A stretch of 64,000 nt of DNA from contig OY755236.1 in the NCBI GenBank assembly GCA_963576725.1, forward strand, positions 66,992,379 to 67,056,378. The letters are read 5' to 3'. Within the stretch, counting starts at the first letter, position 1, and every line of letters starts with the position of its first letter. This DNA is from Azorinus chamasolen. Its lineage: Eukaryota > Mollusca > Bivalvia > Cardiida > Solecurtidae. The position numbers and the translations under genes are program-made. Positions 58,101 to 63,842 of the stretch are shown in pieces. The notes under the pieces were generated by a model. That model ran no database searches. It was not told the DNA's origin and saw only the letters and a list, made by a program, of their open reading frames with translations.

Positions 58101-61100
58101 CAAAAGTCACTGGGGGTTAAACCGGTTTATGGGCGGCCAACCTCACACTTATTCCATCCCCATCCTAAAAGACAAACAGTGTAAATAAACTTATCCCCTG
58201 TCCGACTAATCTACAACAACCGCGATTGCAAATACAGTGGTAAAGTGCATGTATAACAAAAACATTTCAGTGAACAAACTGTATCCACCTATCGCTAGTG
58301 TACTCAATGATTGAGCTGCAAACAGAGTAACTGTAGAAAAGTAAAAAAGGGTACAACAAAAACGAAATAGTACAGATATCCGACATTCTCCTTCCGTTTC
58401 TGGATTTAAGTTTGGTATTAACCCTTCTCTTGCTGAATTTAAAAACACATTTCTCCTACTTTACCCATGCCTTGTTGTATAATTATATATATATATATAT
58501 ATATATCTTCACTGTGTACAAGAATTTCGCTGTGCAATCACTGCTCTGGAGAGCACTGGTTGCACAATCAACTTGTAAATAGTGCAGACCCTGATGAGAC
58601 AGCTCCTGCAGGAGCTGTCTTATCTGGGTCTTCATTATTTACAGGTAGATATATTGACCCAAATAGCAAGCGAAGGGTTAAAATGTCAAAGGGTTCCATG
58701 TTATTGACAGATAACCACCAATTTTGGAAAATTTTGACAAATGGTTTGAACTCCTGTTTAAACTAGAGGTCTGTTTTTGTCACAAAAACAGATGTCTTCC
58801 CCTCCCATCCTCTTTCCATTACACAAGTGTAATGTCTGTAACTCCATAATTATCAGGGTCTAATGTTTCAGTCATCAGGGGCAATAACTCCAACATTGTA
58901 AGGGGGAGACAATTCAAAAGCCCCAGGTACACAAAAACACATGCTAGTCAACATTCTTGTGAAGTTTCGTGACTCTAGTACTAGTGGTTTCAGAGATACG
59001 TTTGACACAAAGTAAAGTTTCTCTTATTTAAGTCATAAGGGGCAGTAATTCCAAAGTTATAAGGGGGAGACAATTAAAAATCACAGATGCACAACAACTC
59101 ATGCTGGTGGACATTCCTGTGAAGTTTGGTGACTCTAAACCTACTGGTTTCAGAGATACGTGCAGCACAAAGTTTCTCTAATTTTAAGTTAACATATCAG
59201 GGACAGTAACTCAAAAATTATCAGGGGGAGACAATTAAAAAAACCTAGGTGCACACAACTCATGCTGGTGAACATTCCTGTGAAGTTTGGTGACTCTAGC
59301 CCTAGTGGTTTTAAAGATATGCATGACACAAAGTTTCTCTAATTTTGAGTAATCATTTCAAGGGCAATAACTCCAAAGTTATCAAGGGAAGACAATTCAA
59401 AAATCCCAGTTGTACAACAACTCATGCTGGTCGACATTCCTGTGAAGTTTGGTGACTCTAGCCCTAGTGGTTTCAGAGATAAGCACGACACTAAGTAGAG
59501 TTTGTCTAATTTTAAGTCATCAGGGGCAGTAACTCCAAAGTTAAAAGGGGGAGACAATTCAAAAAACCCAAGAGCAAAACAACTCATGCTTGTGAACAAT
59601 CCTGTGAAGTTTGGTGACTCTAGCCCTACTGGTTTGAGATACGCGCCACACAAAGTTTGTATAAGTTTAAGTATTCATATCAGGGGCAATAACTCAAGAA
59701 TTATCAGGAGGAGACAATTCAAAAACCATAGGTGCACAACAACTTATGCTGGTAAACATTCCTGTGAAGTTTGGTGACTCTAGTACCAGCAGTTTCAGAG
59801 ATACGCGCGACACAAAGTTTTTCTAATTTAAAGTCATCAGGGGCAATAACTACAAACTTATCAGGGGGAGACAATTCAAAAAACCCAGGTGCACAACAAC
59901 TCATGCTGGTGAACATTCCTGTGAAGTTTGGTGACTCTAGTCCAACCGATTTCAGAGATACGCGCAACACAAGTTTGTGACAGACAGACAGACAGACAGA
60001 TGGACAGACGGACGGACAGACGGATGGAAGGACGGATGGACGGACGGACGGACAGACAGACAACTCTGGCAAAAACAATATATCTCCCCATAAATGGGAG
60101 AGACATAATGACCATTATTGCTAGTTATCAAACATGGCCAAGATTTTATGCCTATGCAACCACTGACAAAGTTTGGTAAGAATGGCTCAGAGGATTCTCA
60201 TGCTATTGAGAGAACAACAACAACAACCTTGAGAAAATTTGACTACAAAAAGCCATAACCCATGACTGAGTACGGCAATGCTGCTAGTTATCAAACTTAG
60301 CTGAGATATTAAGCCAGTGCAACTACAGACCAAGTTTGGTAATGTTTTATCAAAGGTTCTCATGCTTCTGAGATAACAAGGTTCAGGATGCAAAGGACAG
60401 GATGGGACATCTTGTGTGATCCCTATATAGCTCCCACTAACTAGGCTTGCTATTAATTAATACTGTGAAGTTTCATCCAATTCCAACCAGAGGTATTGGA
60501 GATATCACATGCACATAAGTGTTTCTATAGACTGACATAAAGACAGACAGACTGACAAGTTGCTTCCAATATATTATCCCTTACAACTCTGGGGAGTGGG
60601 GAGGCTATAAAAATATTTATAATTGCAATAACAGAATAAACCATAATCAGAAGTCATTACACAGACCATCATCAAATATCATTACGGTACATAGGCCATC
60701 ATCAAATGTCATTACACAGACCATCATCAGATTTCAGTACATAGACAATCATCAAATATCATTGCATAGACCATCATCAAATGTCATTACATAGATCATC
60801 ATCAGATTTCAGTACATAGACAATCATCAAATAGCATTACATAGACCATCATCAAATGTCATTACATAGATCATCATCAAATAGCATTACATAGACCATC
60901 ATCAAATAGCATTACATAGACCATGATCAAATAGCATTACATAGATCATCATCAAATAGCATTACATAGATCATCATCAAATAGCATTACATAGATCATG
61001 ATCCCATATTATTGTTATTACATGGACCATCAACAAAACAAATGTAATTAGTGATGTAATAGCTCGTCTATTTCTATCACCTCTGCAAGCTCCCCATAGT

Positions 61101-63280
61101 AACTCTTGCCTCAGTTTGGCATCACAAATACTCACCTTTCATTGGTAACACCTTCTCATATGTGGTACCTGTAAAACAAAATGTGACTGACAAGCACTGG
61201 GAAGAAAACAGCATAGACTCGGATCAAATTCCACCTTAACCCTTTCCCTGTTCAATATCCATTAAAACTATTGACATCATGAATACTGATTAGCTGGATT
61301 TTTATAATGTAAAACTTTCTAGGAAATGTTTTGCTTTGACAAACATTGTAGAATGAGATCTATATATTGTCATAAGCAAACAGAGCAGACCCTGATCAGA
61401 TGGCTACAACAGGAGCCATGATCTGGGTCTACTCTGTTCACAAAAGCGTGAAAAATAGTTTATGTGAGGGAGAGGGTTAAAGGCAGACATTAGAGTTTGA
61501 TGTCACAAAATGACTATTCATGATATGTATCAGCATGACAAAATATTACTACAGTATATTGGCGAATATTCTAAGAGCATTGTTTGATGATGACAGCATG
61601 CGTATTTCTTCACAGCTGGTGTGACTTTTTTAACATAATGATAAATTTCAACCTGTATAATGTATAAATATAATGCAGCGATTTCTTCCTGATATTAAGT
61701 GGTACTGGAAAATAGACCCTTGACAATGGAAAATGGTCTTTCACTATTTTGTACAGGTCCATTCAAGAGACCCTTCACAATAAATCTCAAATTCGTTTCA
61801 AGTCATCATATATTTCCCTTAAACTGTTGGAACTTATATTTTTTATACTAATTGATTTTATATGAGGGAAATTTACAATATTAAAACAAAATCATCTCTT
61901 TTGTCATATATTTTAGAAGAAATCATTCCATTGTTAATTTTAAGGTCTAGATCAAGAAAAGCTGCAGAAGTGTCGGAAGAGTTTGCTTTATTCAATTTGA
62001 GTTATTTTGGGTAAATTGTAGGAATCAGAACATTATCATCACAACTTCTAGTCACTGTGACATCACTATCGGTGAAAACTTGTGACGTGTGACACAACTA
62101 CTGTCTCTTTCAAAAAAAGAAGATTTTTAAAGGTTTTCTATATAGTTACATGTATATAAGGAAATCTAGCCCCGCCCCTGGTGGCCATGTTTTTGGAGAC
62201 ATCAACATGATTTTAGCAATTTTGATAAAGGGTCACAAGGTGATTATTCCTGTCACATGCCATTTAAATTGAACAAGCAGTTTTGGAGAAGGAGATTTTT
62301 AAAGGTTTTATATAGGAAATCTAGCCCAACCCTGGTGTTCATATTTTTGAGATATCAAAATTATTTTAATAATTTTGGTAGAGAGTAACAAGAAAACTAT
62401 TACTATATCATTTAATTCTGACCACTGGTTTTGGAGAAGATGTTTAAAGATTGTTTTTTCTTTTGGTTGCAATGGCAACCAGAGTTCTACAGGAACCCAG
62501 ATTCTTTCAGCAATTTTGATAGAGCATGATACAAAGATCATTTATGTAAAGTTTGATTACATTCTGCATTGTGATTTCTTGAGATCTTGTTTAAAGCAAT
62601 TGCTGTCGGACCAACCAATGGACTGAGGATGGTGGGCAATCAAAAACACTCATTTGAGCATACTCAGGTGAGCTAATACTTCATTATGTCCTTGAATATC
62701 ACACATGACTAATCACACATCAAAATGAACAAGATTTCATAATAGTAGACAGAACATGAAAATGGTTGACACTGAAATAACAGTATACATTAGGCTTTTT
62801 AGAGTACTGACATTTTTGTCCCTTCACAAAACAATCCATATATCAGTCTGATATTACGCTTTCCTTTTTTTTATTCCTTGTAACAATGACATAGAACTGT
62901 TTCAACAATACAATAATTAACAGTGATTAAAATCTTAAATATTTCATTGAATAGGCCATGAGCTTACAACATAGTATCAACCATCCTATTAAACTTCATG
63001 ACTTGTGGTCAAATACTTTTGGAGTTATGCATGCCAAAAAATACACCAATGGACAAGTGATGGATCCTGAAAACAAATGGTGCTTATCACAAAGCCCAAG
63101 GACAGCATCCCCCACCCCCATCTTGCTGACCTTGACCAAAGTTATGTTTATATGTTTCCCCGAGTTCAAATCGACCTTGACCTACCTTTCACCCTGACTG
63201 CAGATCTTTTTCTGGGTACCTTGTCCTCTTTTCTCTCAACAGCAGGACCTTGCAAAGATGGTAATCTCCTCAAGCTGGCC
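42902..63280 (-). CDS. Unidentified conserved-looking gene, C-terminal seven exons (~234 aa)
   Basis: Exons in transcript order: 63280-63186, 61168-61136, 55160-55053, 53718-53678, 49535-49423, 46867-46767, 43116-42902. All have AG acceptors and GT donors, and every phase matches its neighbour (2,1,1,1,0,2,1), which random ORFs would not do. I do not recognise the product. Visible: a basic stretch (RKEDKVPRKRSAVRVKGTTY), then AIVHLPVYVMGPPAVVNALL (strand-turn-helix pattern), NDIHHVKRCSMERLHTLKSF, QRILVFVNITEEIAPETC (hydrophobic strand then loop), KFEELCLPELNTLDKLMEAF and a soluble C-terminus with several cysteines ending AHSLDHS. No membrane segment or signal peptide is seen. The N-terminus lies beyond the window. 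It faces the SLC22 gene tail to tail across 14 kb. Confidence 0.75.
43160..44180 (+). mobile_element. Composite HINE/pearl-like element K, two kinds of core unit
   Basis: 5' palindrome GTGCCAGTGGGCAC, then TACGCCCGTTCAACAC. Three ~163-bp units carry GTTATGTACTCTTGCCTACA (near 43318, 43481, 43645); two ~165-bp units of another type carry GCTACTGTAGCATGTCCAGA (43850, 44031). Then CAGACAGACGGACGGACAAA, CGCCATTCCATAATACGTCC and the 3' hairpin CCCGTTTTTTTCAAACGGGC. TACGCCCGTT and AACGGGCGTA are subterminal inverted repeats. It lies in the last intron of the - strand gene. Confidence 0.78.
44181..44515. other. Intron of the - strand gene, no recognised repeat
   Basis: No supported feature. Confidence 0.35.
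44520..44690. mobile_element. Fam-C right half followed by a Fam-E piece
   Basis: AGCAAATGCTCTATTTATCA + CAATGGTTTCAAAAGGTGAT is the Fam-C right half starting at its central core; GAAGTTGCTTAATGCAGAAT, GTGAGCTGTCTGCATTGG and TATTAAGCTTACACCTGT are Fam-E arms. Confidence 0.6.
44860..45395 (+). repeat. Core-repeat array G, part 1 (~150-165 bp units)
   Basis: Units with CCAAGATGTACTCACACACC, AAATTTGGCATTCCTACCTC, ATATAGGAGATATGCTCC and AGGTCAAGGTCA, the same family as 10978-12500. Interrupted by a LINE fragment at 45396. Confidence 0.75.
45396..46319 (+). pseudogene. LINE reverse-transcriptase 3' fragment, inactive
   Basis: Translations in broken frames give GVSQGCLLLPPLFNTLE, ITNLHFANDIDGLAGTLQKF, ISAEKT-like text, FVYLGSIMADEG, IFLYACETWTLPVELERRIQ, KRKLRSYGHV and ILQGTVNGTRRxGRQRKRW. 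This order (RQGC, FADD, YLGS, WTL, YGHV, GRQRKRW) is typical of the C-terminal half of LINE ORF2. It is dead: in-frame stops (e.g. 45469-45474 region), frameshifts, and FADD replaced by FAND at the catalytic site. The copy is 5'-truncated and sits within array G: unit sequence stops at CAATATAGGAG and resumes at TCTCCAGACATGAG. Confidence 0.8.
46320..46605 (+). repeat. Core-repeat array G, part 2
   Basis: Continues the units interrupted at 45396 (CCAGAATGTACTCACACAAC, TTGGCATTCCTACCTCAAGT) and ends at GCTCCAGACAAGGTGAAC. Confidence 0.75.
46606..46703. repeat. CA microsatellite
   Basis: (CA)n interrupted by ACAC-CACAC steps; open frames rich in HT on one strand and CV on the other are artefacts. 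Confidence 0.95.
46767..46867 (-). CDS. Unidentified gene, penultimate visible exon
   Basis: Acceptor TTCATTTCTATTTCAG. Completes a serine and reads MLLDEAVNIKVDLDVVSNCR then TLKQKLTDGGHKF; donor TTTG|GTAAGA, phase 1. Lies directly beside the CA microsatellite (64 bp from the donor). Confidence 0.8.
47014..47226. mobile_element. Fam-D TTAA MITE, full length (213 bp)
   Basis: Terminal repeats TTAACTCTTTGCACGCTA and TAGCGTGCAAAGAGTTAA are perfect. Hairpin CAGTTTGGATCCTGATGAGA + CGCCGCATTATGCGGCG + TCTCATCTGGATCCAAACTG is perfect apart from one T-T mismatch. Confidence 0.92.
47255..47425 (+). mobile_element. Single-unit copy of the 25.4-26.5 kb composite element
   Basis: TCCATGTTTCATGCCAAAAT, ACTCAAAGTTCAAGGGGGAG, then GACTGCCCGACCAAACACCC and GGGGGATTCCAGTATACTGC with a terminal TATAATATAG. 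Confidence 0.7.
47517..47600 (+). mobile_element. 5' end of a composite element
   Basis: ACAAGAGGGCCGTTATGGCC + CTGTATCATTCATCTGG: the palindrome GGGCC-GTTAT-GGCCC is a 5' hairpin. The body that should follow is lost. A related start is at 52848-52890. Confidence 0.5.
47696..47936 (-). mobile_element. Fam-A TTAA MITE
   Basis: CAGCCCTTTACCTCATGAAT, GAAATAATGACATTATGTGA, CCATGGCAGAAACTACAGAA, AAGCAAACAGAGCAGACCCT and an end AACAGGTTAA. The left TTAA is replaced. Confidence 0.7.
48050..48195 (+). mobile_element. Fam-A MITE with an internal deletion
   Basis: TTTAACCCTTTCCTTCATTT, GCAAACAGAGTAGACCAAGA, then straight to AACAAAAACTTTCCTTGAAA and AATATTCATAATGTCATAAT; the right side of the hairpin is missing. 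Confidence 0.65.
48196..48460. other. Intron of the - strand gene, no recognised repeat
   Basis: No supported feature. Confidence 0.3.
48464..48717 (-). mobile_element. Fam-A TTAA MITE, full length
   Basis: TTAACTCTGTACTGCATG to GAAGTTAAGAATTAA. Hairpin AGATCCTGACCAGATGACTC + CTATAAGAGCAATCTGATCT + GGGTCTACTCTGTTTGCAAA. Confidence 0.75.
48800..48920. mobile_element. Short element end with a CTCACC...GGTGAGC-type hairpin
   Basis: GACGACATCGATCACAGGGT then AACTCACCTTGGCACTTTGT + GCCAGATGAGCTAAAAAGG. Related ends (AGCTCACCATGGTACTTTGT / GTGCCAGGTGAGCTAAAAAA) occur at 54878-54918 and 53085-53108, so this is a recurring family. Confidence 0.55.
49197..49411. mobile_element. Fam-D TTAA MITE touching a splice donor
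   Basis: TTAACTTTTAGTACACTAGC to CATGCAAAGAGTTAA. Hairpin CATTGGATCTAGATGAGACC ... TCTCATCTAGAATCCAAACA. Its right TTAA ends nine bases from the GT donor of the exon at 49423-49535. Confidence 0.78.
49423..49535 (-). CDS. Unidentified gene, internal exon (113 nt)
   Basis: Acceptor AAATGTATTTTCTAG; reads DIHHVKRCSMERLHTLKSFQ then RILVFVNITEEIAPETC; donor TGCAG|GTAAAA, phase 2, completed by the next exon to serine. Confidence 0.8.
49605..49826 (+). mobile_element. Fam-A MITE, right end truncated
   Basis: TTAACCCTTTCTTTCAAATA, AGACCAAGATCAGATGGCTC + CAGAAGGAGCCTTCTGATCA, CACAGTTTCTACAAATACAA, TATTTCTTACATGAATATTC. Confidence 0.72.
49871..50096 (-). mobile_element. Fam-C TTAA MITE
   Basis: TTAACCCTTTCCTCCATA; near-perfect hairpin GAAACCATTGTGATAAATAG + AGCATTTGCTCCAATAGGAG + CAAATGCTCTATTTATCACA; right end GGGGAAAGGGTTTAG. 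Confidence 0.82.
50177..50402 (+). mobile_element. Fam-A TTAA MITE, full length
   Basis: TTAACCCATTTCTCTTATAA to TAGAGAAAGGGTTAG. Hairpin AGACCCAGATCAGACTGCTC + CTATAGGAGCCATCTGATCA + GGGTCTGCTCTGTTTG. Confidence 0.8.
50529..50778 (+). mobile_element. Fam-B TTAA MITE, full length (250 bp)
   Basis: Perfect ends TTAACCCTTCGCTTGCT and AGCAAGCGAAGGGTTAA. Very similar along its whole length to 29220-29469, suggesting recent spread. Confidence 0.92.
50785..50985 (+). mobile_element. Fam-A MITE, decayed
   Basis: AATTCAGATCAGACAACTGT + TGGAGCC, ATCAGGGTCTGCTGTTTGCT, ATGGAATAATGTAGATTTCA and TTACATGAGTATTCATGGGG. Confidence 0.6.
50986..51335. other. Intron of the - strand gene
   Basis: A poly-T/poly-A hairpin lies at 51106-51122. 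No other feature. Confidence 0.35.
51340..51532 (+). mobile_element. Fam-A MITE with the hairpin's right arm deleted
   Basis: CAAACCCTTTACTCTACAGA, TTTGCAAACAGAGCAGACCC, AGATCAGATGACTCCTGTAG, then TATTCTACAGCTGCTACCAA and ATTCATAGAGTAAAGGGTTA. Confidence 0.65.
51533..51835. other. Intron of the - strand gene, no recognised repeat
   Basis: No supported feature. Confidence 0.3.
51836..52850 (+). mobile_element. Composite element K copy (52097-52732) nested in a short-unit repeat
   Basis: The host repeat shows AGGTCTGCTTCACAAGAA/ AGGTCTGCTTCATAAAAG-type phrases at 51868 and 52778. Inserted in it is an element starting ACAAGACTGCCAGTGAACAC, with GTGACCTTGAACTTAAATAT and GCTACTGTAATATGTCCAGA, GACGGACGGACATG tracts, and the end CACCATTCCATAATGAGTTA, CAAACGGGCGTATATAAT. 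Inside it GATCATGAACTGGCCCCTTG occurs twice (52416, 52587). Confidence 0.6.
52930..53035. mobile_element. Fam-A fragment
   Basis: AAGCAAACACAGCAGACCTA + CTGGAGCTGTCTGGTCTGGG then TCTCTTTGCAAAGGTGTTTC. Confidence 0.55.
53111..53366. other. Intron of the - strand gene, no recognised repeat
   Basis: GGGAGCCCTCTGATCAGGAT at 53287 is a lone hairpin arm of the A/L type. Confidence 0.35.
53367..53557 (-). mobile_element. Fam-A MITE, shortened hairpin
   Basis: TTTAACCCTTTACTTCATGA, AGAAACAGAGAATCAGATCT, AAGCAAACAGACGACTCCTG and GTCTGCTCTGTTTGCAATGT, ending AAAAAAAGGGTAAA. Confidence 0.7.
53678..53718 (-). CDS. Unidentified gene, 41-nt microexon
   Basis: Acceptor GTTTATTATTTAG; completes an aspartate and reads GADFGEGSELMRN; donor AAAC|GTAAGC, phase 0. 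Short, but it is the only piece that links the exons at 55053 and 49423 in phase. Confidence 0.72.
53930..54635 (+). mobile_element. Composite HINE/pearl-like element, ~167 bp cores, four units
   Basis: CCTGAATCCTGCTGTCTGCA-type phrases near 53962, 54130 and 54295 with TGACCTTTGACC, GGAATCCTTCCAAGGGTTA and GGCTAAAAACATTTGACCTT. Then GACAGACAGAAAGATGGACA, AACTCAACCAAAAGCAATAT and the hairpin CTCCCCATTATAAATGGGGG, ending GAGACATAA. The 3' end is that of element H although the cores are unrelated. Confidence 0.78.
55053..55160 (-). CDS. Unidentified gene, internal exon (108 nt)
   Basis: Acceptor TTCTGTATTTTTAG; reads IVHLPVYVMGPPAVVNALLN then LFAKQLPTDFIVKSS; donor ATCAG|GTAACC, phase 1. Confidence 0.82.
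55320..55518 (+). mobile_element. Fam-C TTAA MITE, full length
   Basis: TTAACCCATTCCCTCATA to TTGGAAAGGGTTAA; hairpin GTGATAAATAGAGCATTTGC + TCCAATGGAACAAATG + TTCTATTTATCACAATGGTT. Confidence 0.85.
55545..56120 (+). repeat. Diverged core-repeat array, ~165 bp units
   Basis: Three to four units with CACTCTGCAATATCAAGATG, TGATATTCCTAAGTGACATA, TAGGAGATATGTTCCGGACA and AGGTCAAGGTCA-type phrases, a distant relative of array G. Confidence 0.7.
56138..57476 (+). mobile_element. Composite HINE/pearl-like element, ~155 bp cores, about seven units
   Basis: Begins ACTAGAGGTTTTTGTCAAAA and ATGTCTCCCC, like element H. Units repeat AAGGGCAATAACTCCAATAT and CATATATGAAGTTTCAATCA, near 56413, 56578, 56734, 56888, 57041 and 57199. 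Then a (GACAGACG)n microsatellite (57340-57420), AACAATATGTCTCCCCCATA and TATGGGGGGAGACATAATAA. Ends are those of H; the core is different. Confidence 0.85.
57477..57934 (+). repeat. Core-repeat array I, part 1 (~150 bp units)
   Basis: Units with TCAAAGGGTTCTCATG, TTTTGACAATTAAAG, GCCAAGATTTTGTGCCTGTG and CAACTACTGACCAAGTTTGG. The array resumes at 58682 and at 60111. Confidence 0.7.
57935..58417 (-). mobile_element. Retroelement 3' untranslated region, second copy
   Basis: Matches 455-900 in the same orientation (GGGGAAGATGGAAGTACGGA, GGAACGGTCAGTGACAAA, ACACTTATTCCATCCCCATC, TACTCAATGATTGAGCTGCA). It is cut at 58418 by the Fam-B insertion. Confidence 0.7.
58418..58681 (-). mobile_element. 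Fam-B TTAA MITE with an expanded AT tract (264 bp)
   Basis: TTAACCCTTCTCTTGCT to AGCAAGCGAAGGGTTAA. The extra length over the usual 250 bp comes from (AT)n at 58484-58506, which in other copies is a short TATATAT-like stretch. Confidence 0.88.
58682..58757 (+). repeat. Core-repeat array I, part 2
   Basis: GTCAAAGGGTTCCATGTTAT and GAAAATTTTGACAAATGG match the units of 57477-57934. Stops at GAACTCCTGTTTA, where element H begins. Confidence 0.6.
58758..60110 (+). mobile_element. Composite HINE/pearl-like element H, second copy, eight units
   Basis: ACTAGAGGTCTG, palindrome TGTTTTTGTCACAAAAACA, ATGTCTTCCCC, then units with GTGAAGTTTGGTGACTCTAG about every 160 bp, a (GACAGACGGACG)n tract (59976-60060), AACTCTGGCAAAAACAATAT, CTCCCCATAAATGGGAGAG and GACATAAT. 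Host array I resumes immediately after, so both ends are defined. Confidence 0.87.
60111..60400 (+). repeat. Core-repeat array I, part 3
   Basis: ATTGCTAGTTATCAAACATG, GCCAAGATTTTATGCCTATG, CAACCACTGACAAAGTTTGG: direct continuation of the array interrupted at 58757. Confidence 0.65.
60401..60620 (+). mobile_element. Composite-element tail
   Basis: GTGAAGTTTCATCCAATTCC + AACCAGAGGTATTGGAGATA, GACAGACAGACTGACAAG, CCAATATATTATCCCTTACA and CTGGGGAGTGGGGAGGCTAT. Confidence 0.55.
60640..61025. repeat. Minisatellite, 25-bp unit, about 14-15 copies
   Basis: ACATAGACCATCATCAAATA + GCATT repeated with GTCATT, ATTTCA and AGATCAT variants; contiguous, without spacers. Confidence 0.88.
61136..61168 (-). 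CDS. Unidentified gene, 33-nt microexon
   Basis: Acceptor TTTTGTTTTACAG; reads GT|TYEKVLPMK with a split first and last codon; donor AAAG|GTGAGT, phase 1. Both splice sites are strong and the phase fits exons on either side. Confidence 0.7.
61236..61480 (-). mobile_element. Fam-A TTAA MITE, full length (245 bp)
   Basis: TTAACCCTTTCCCTGTTCAA to AGGGAGAGGGTTAA. Hairpin AGACCCTGATCAGATGGCTA + CAACAGGAGCCATGATCTGG + GTCTACTCTGTTCACAAAAG. Confidence 0.82.
61481..61862. other. Intron of the - strand gene, no recognised repeat
   Basis: No supported feature. Confidence 0.35.
61863..62040 (-). pseudogene. Reverse-transcriptase fragment, second copy
   Basis: The - strand gives LKLNKANSSDTSAAFLDLDL then KINNGMISSKIYDKRDDF before a frameshift, the same region as 1331-1510. 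SSKIYDKRDDF is nearer the form expected for an intact element than the 1084-1510 copy (SSNIYDKIVDF). Confidence 0.68.
62105..62685 (+). mobile_element. Core-repeat element, ~155 bp units, three copies
   Basis: AGATTTTTAAAGGTTTT near 62127 and 62291 (and AGATGTTTAAAGATTGTTTT at 62437), TATAAGGAAATCTAGCCCC-type phrases, and AGCAATTTTGATAAAG. The end reads TTGAGCATACTCAGGTGAGC + TAA. Confidence 0.65.
62686..63185. other. Intron of the - strand gene with a partial core unit
   Basis: CTTCATGACTTGTGGTCAAA, TTTTGGAGTTATGCATGCCA and TGACCTTGACCAAAG-like phrases at 62985-63185 look like one diverged core unit. No exon seen. Confidence 0.4.
63186..63280 (-). CDS. Unidentified gene, first visible exon (95 nt)
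   Basis: Acceptor AACTTTATTCTAG (an alternative six bases further, GGGCCAG). Reads ASLRRLPSLQGPAVERKEDK then VPRKRSAVRVKG; donor AAAG|GTAGGT, phase 1, fits the 33-nt exon. Entry phase 2 implies a further upstream exon outside or near the window edge. Evidence is weaker than for the downstream exons because it rests on splice phase and composition alone. Confidence 0.55.
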
Positions 63281-63299
63281 CTAGAATAAAGTTTGACAA

Positions 63300-63640
63300 T
63301 TATTTCCTTTTACTTAGGTTCATTAACTTCATCTATTTACTCTTAATTAACATTCTGTTTTGCAAATGTTATATGGAAACTTAAAAGGACTTTCATGCAT
63401 AATGCAGAGGGTGTGATGTTCCATAAGTATTAGTTACTGTTCAGAGTTAATACAGATCTGGAGTATTTCAGATCACAACAAACTATGATTAAACATGCAT
63501 ATAAATCATTGGAAATGCTGAACTGGTTAATAGGCCAAATGATCTATTCTGTACAAATTGGGCAATATTACAATAAAATTATTTTTTTACAATTGTGTAT
63601 ACAATCTACGGGCAGTAAATCTATCCAGTCACCAAAACAG
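63300..63640. other. Unassigned DNA
   Basis: No supported feature. Confidence 0.35.
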
Positions 63641-63756
63641 GTGTGGGAGGATTCTCCAATATAACCTCTTTCCTCCACACATCCCTGAGCGGACCCACCT
63701 AAGCAGGCTTCACAGATTCCCCGCACCGAGGATCAGAGCCCTGAATAGTTAACGCC

Positions 63757-63842
63757 ATGTCAGAGACAGACAGCGACACCGATCAAGTTACCGTTACACT
63801 GATAAATGAACAACTAAGAAAAGGAAGAAAGCAAGCATCAAG
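63757..63842 (+). CDS. Possible divergent first coding exon
   Basis: In a short, clearly more GC-rich block (about 63640-63842) the frame MSETDSDTDQVTVTLINEQL then RKGRKQAS runs from an ATG to a donor-like AG|GTAAAA. Acidic then basic composition and a good donor suggest a first exon, but it could equally be the start of a retroelement ORF. No partner exon lies inside the window. Confidence 0.3.

Noticed and set aside
60640..61025. CRISPR-like array of ~25-bp repeats
   Set aside because: Units are contiguous without unique spacers, no cas genes are near, and the genome is eukaryotic; it is a minisatellite.
42902..61168. Loose resemblance of the unidentified protein to p31comet (MAD2L1BP) or M1AP
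   Set aside because: Only a hydrophobic strand followed by a helix and a few residues agree by eye; order and length elsewhere do not. Not strong enough to name the gene.
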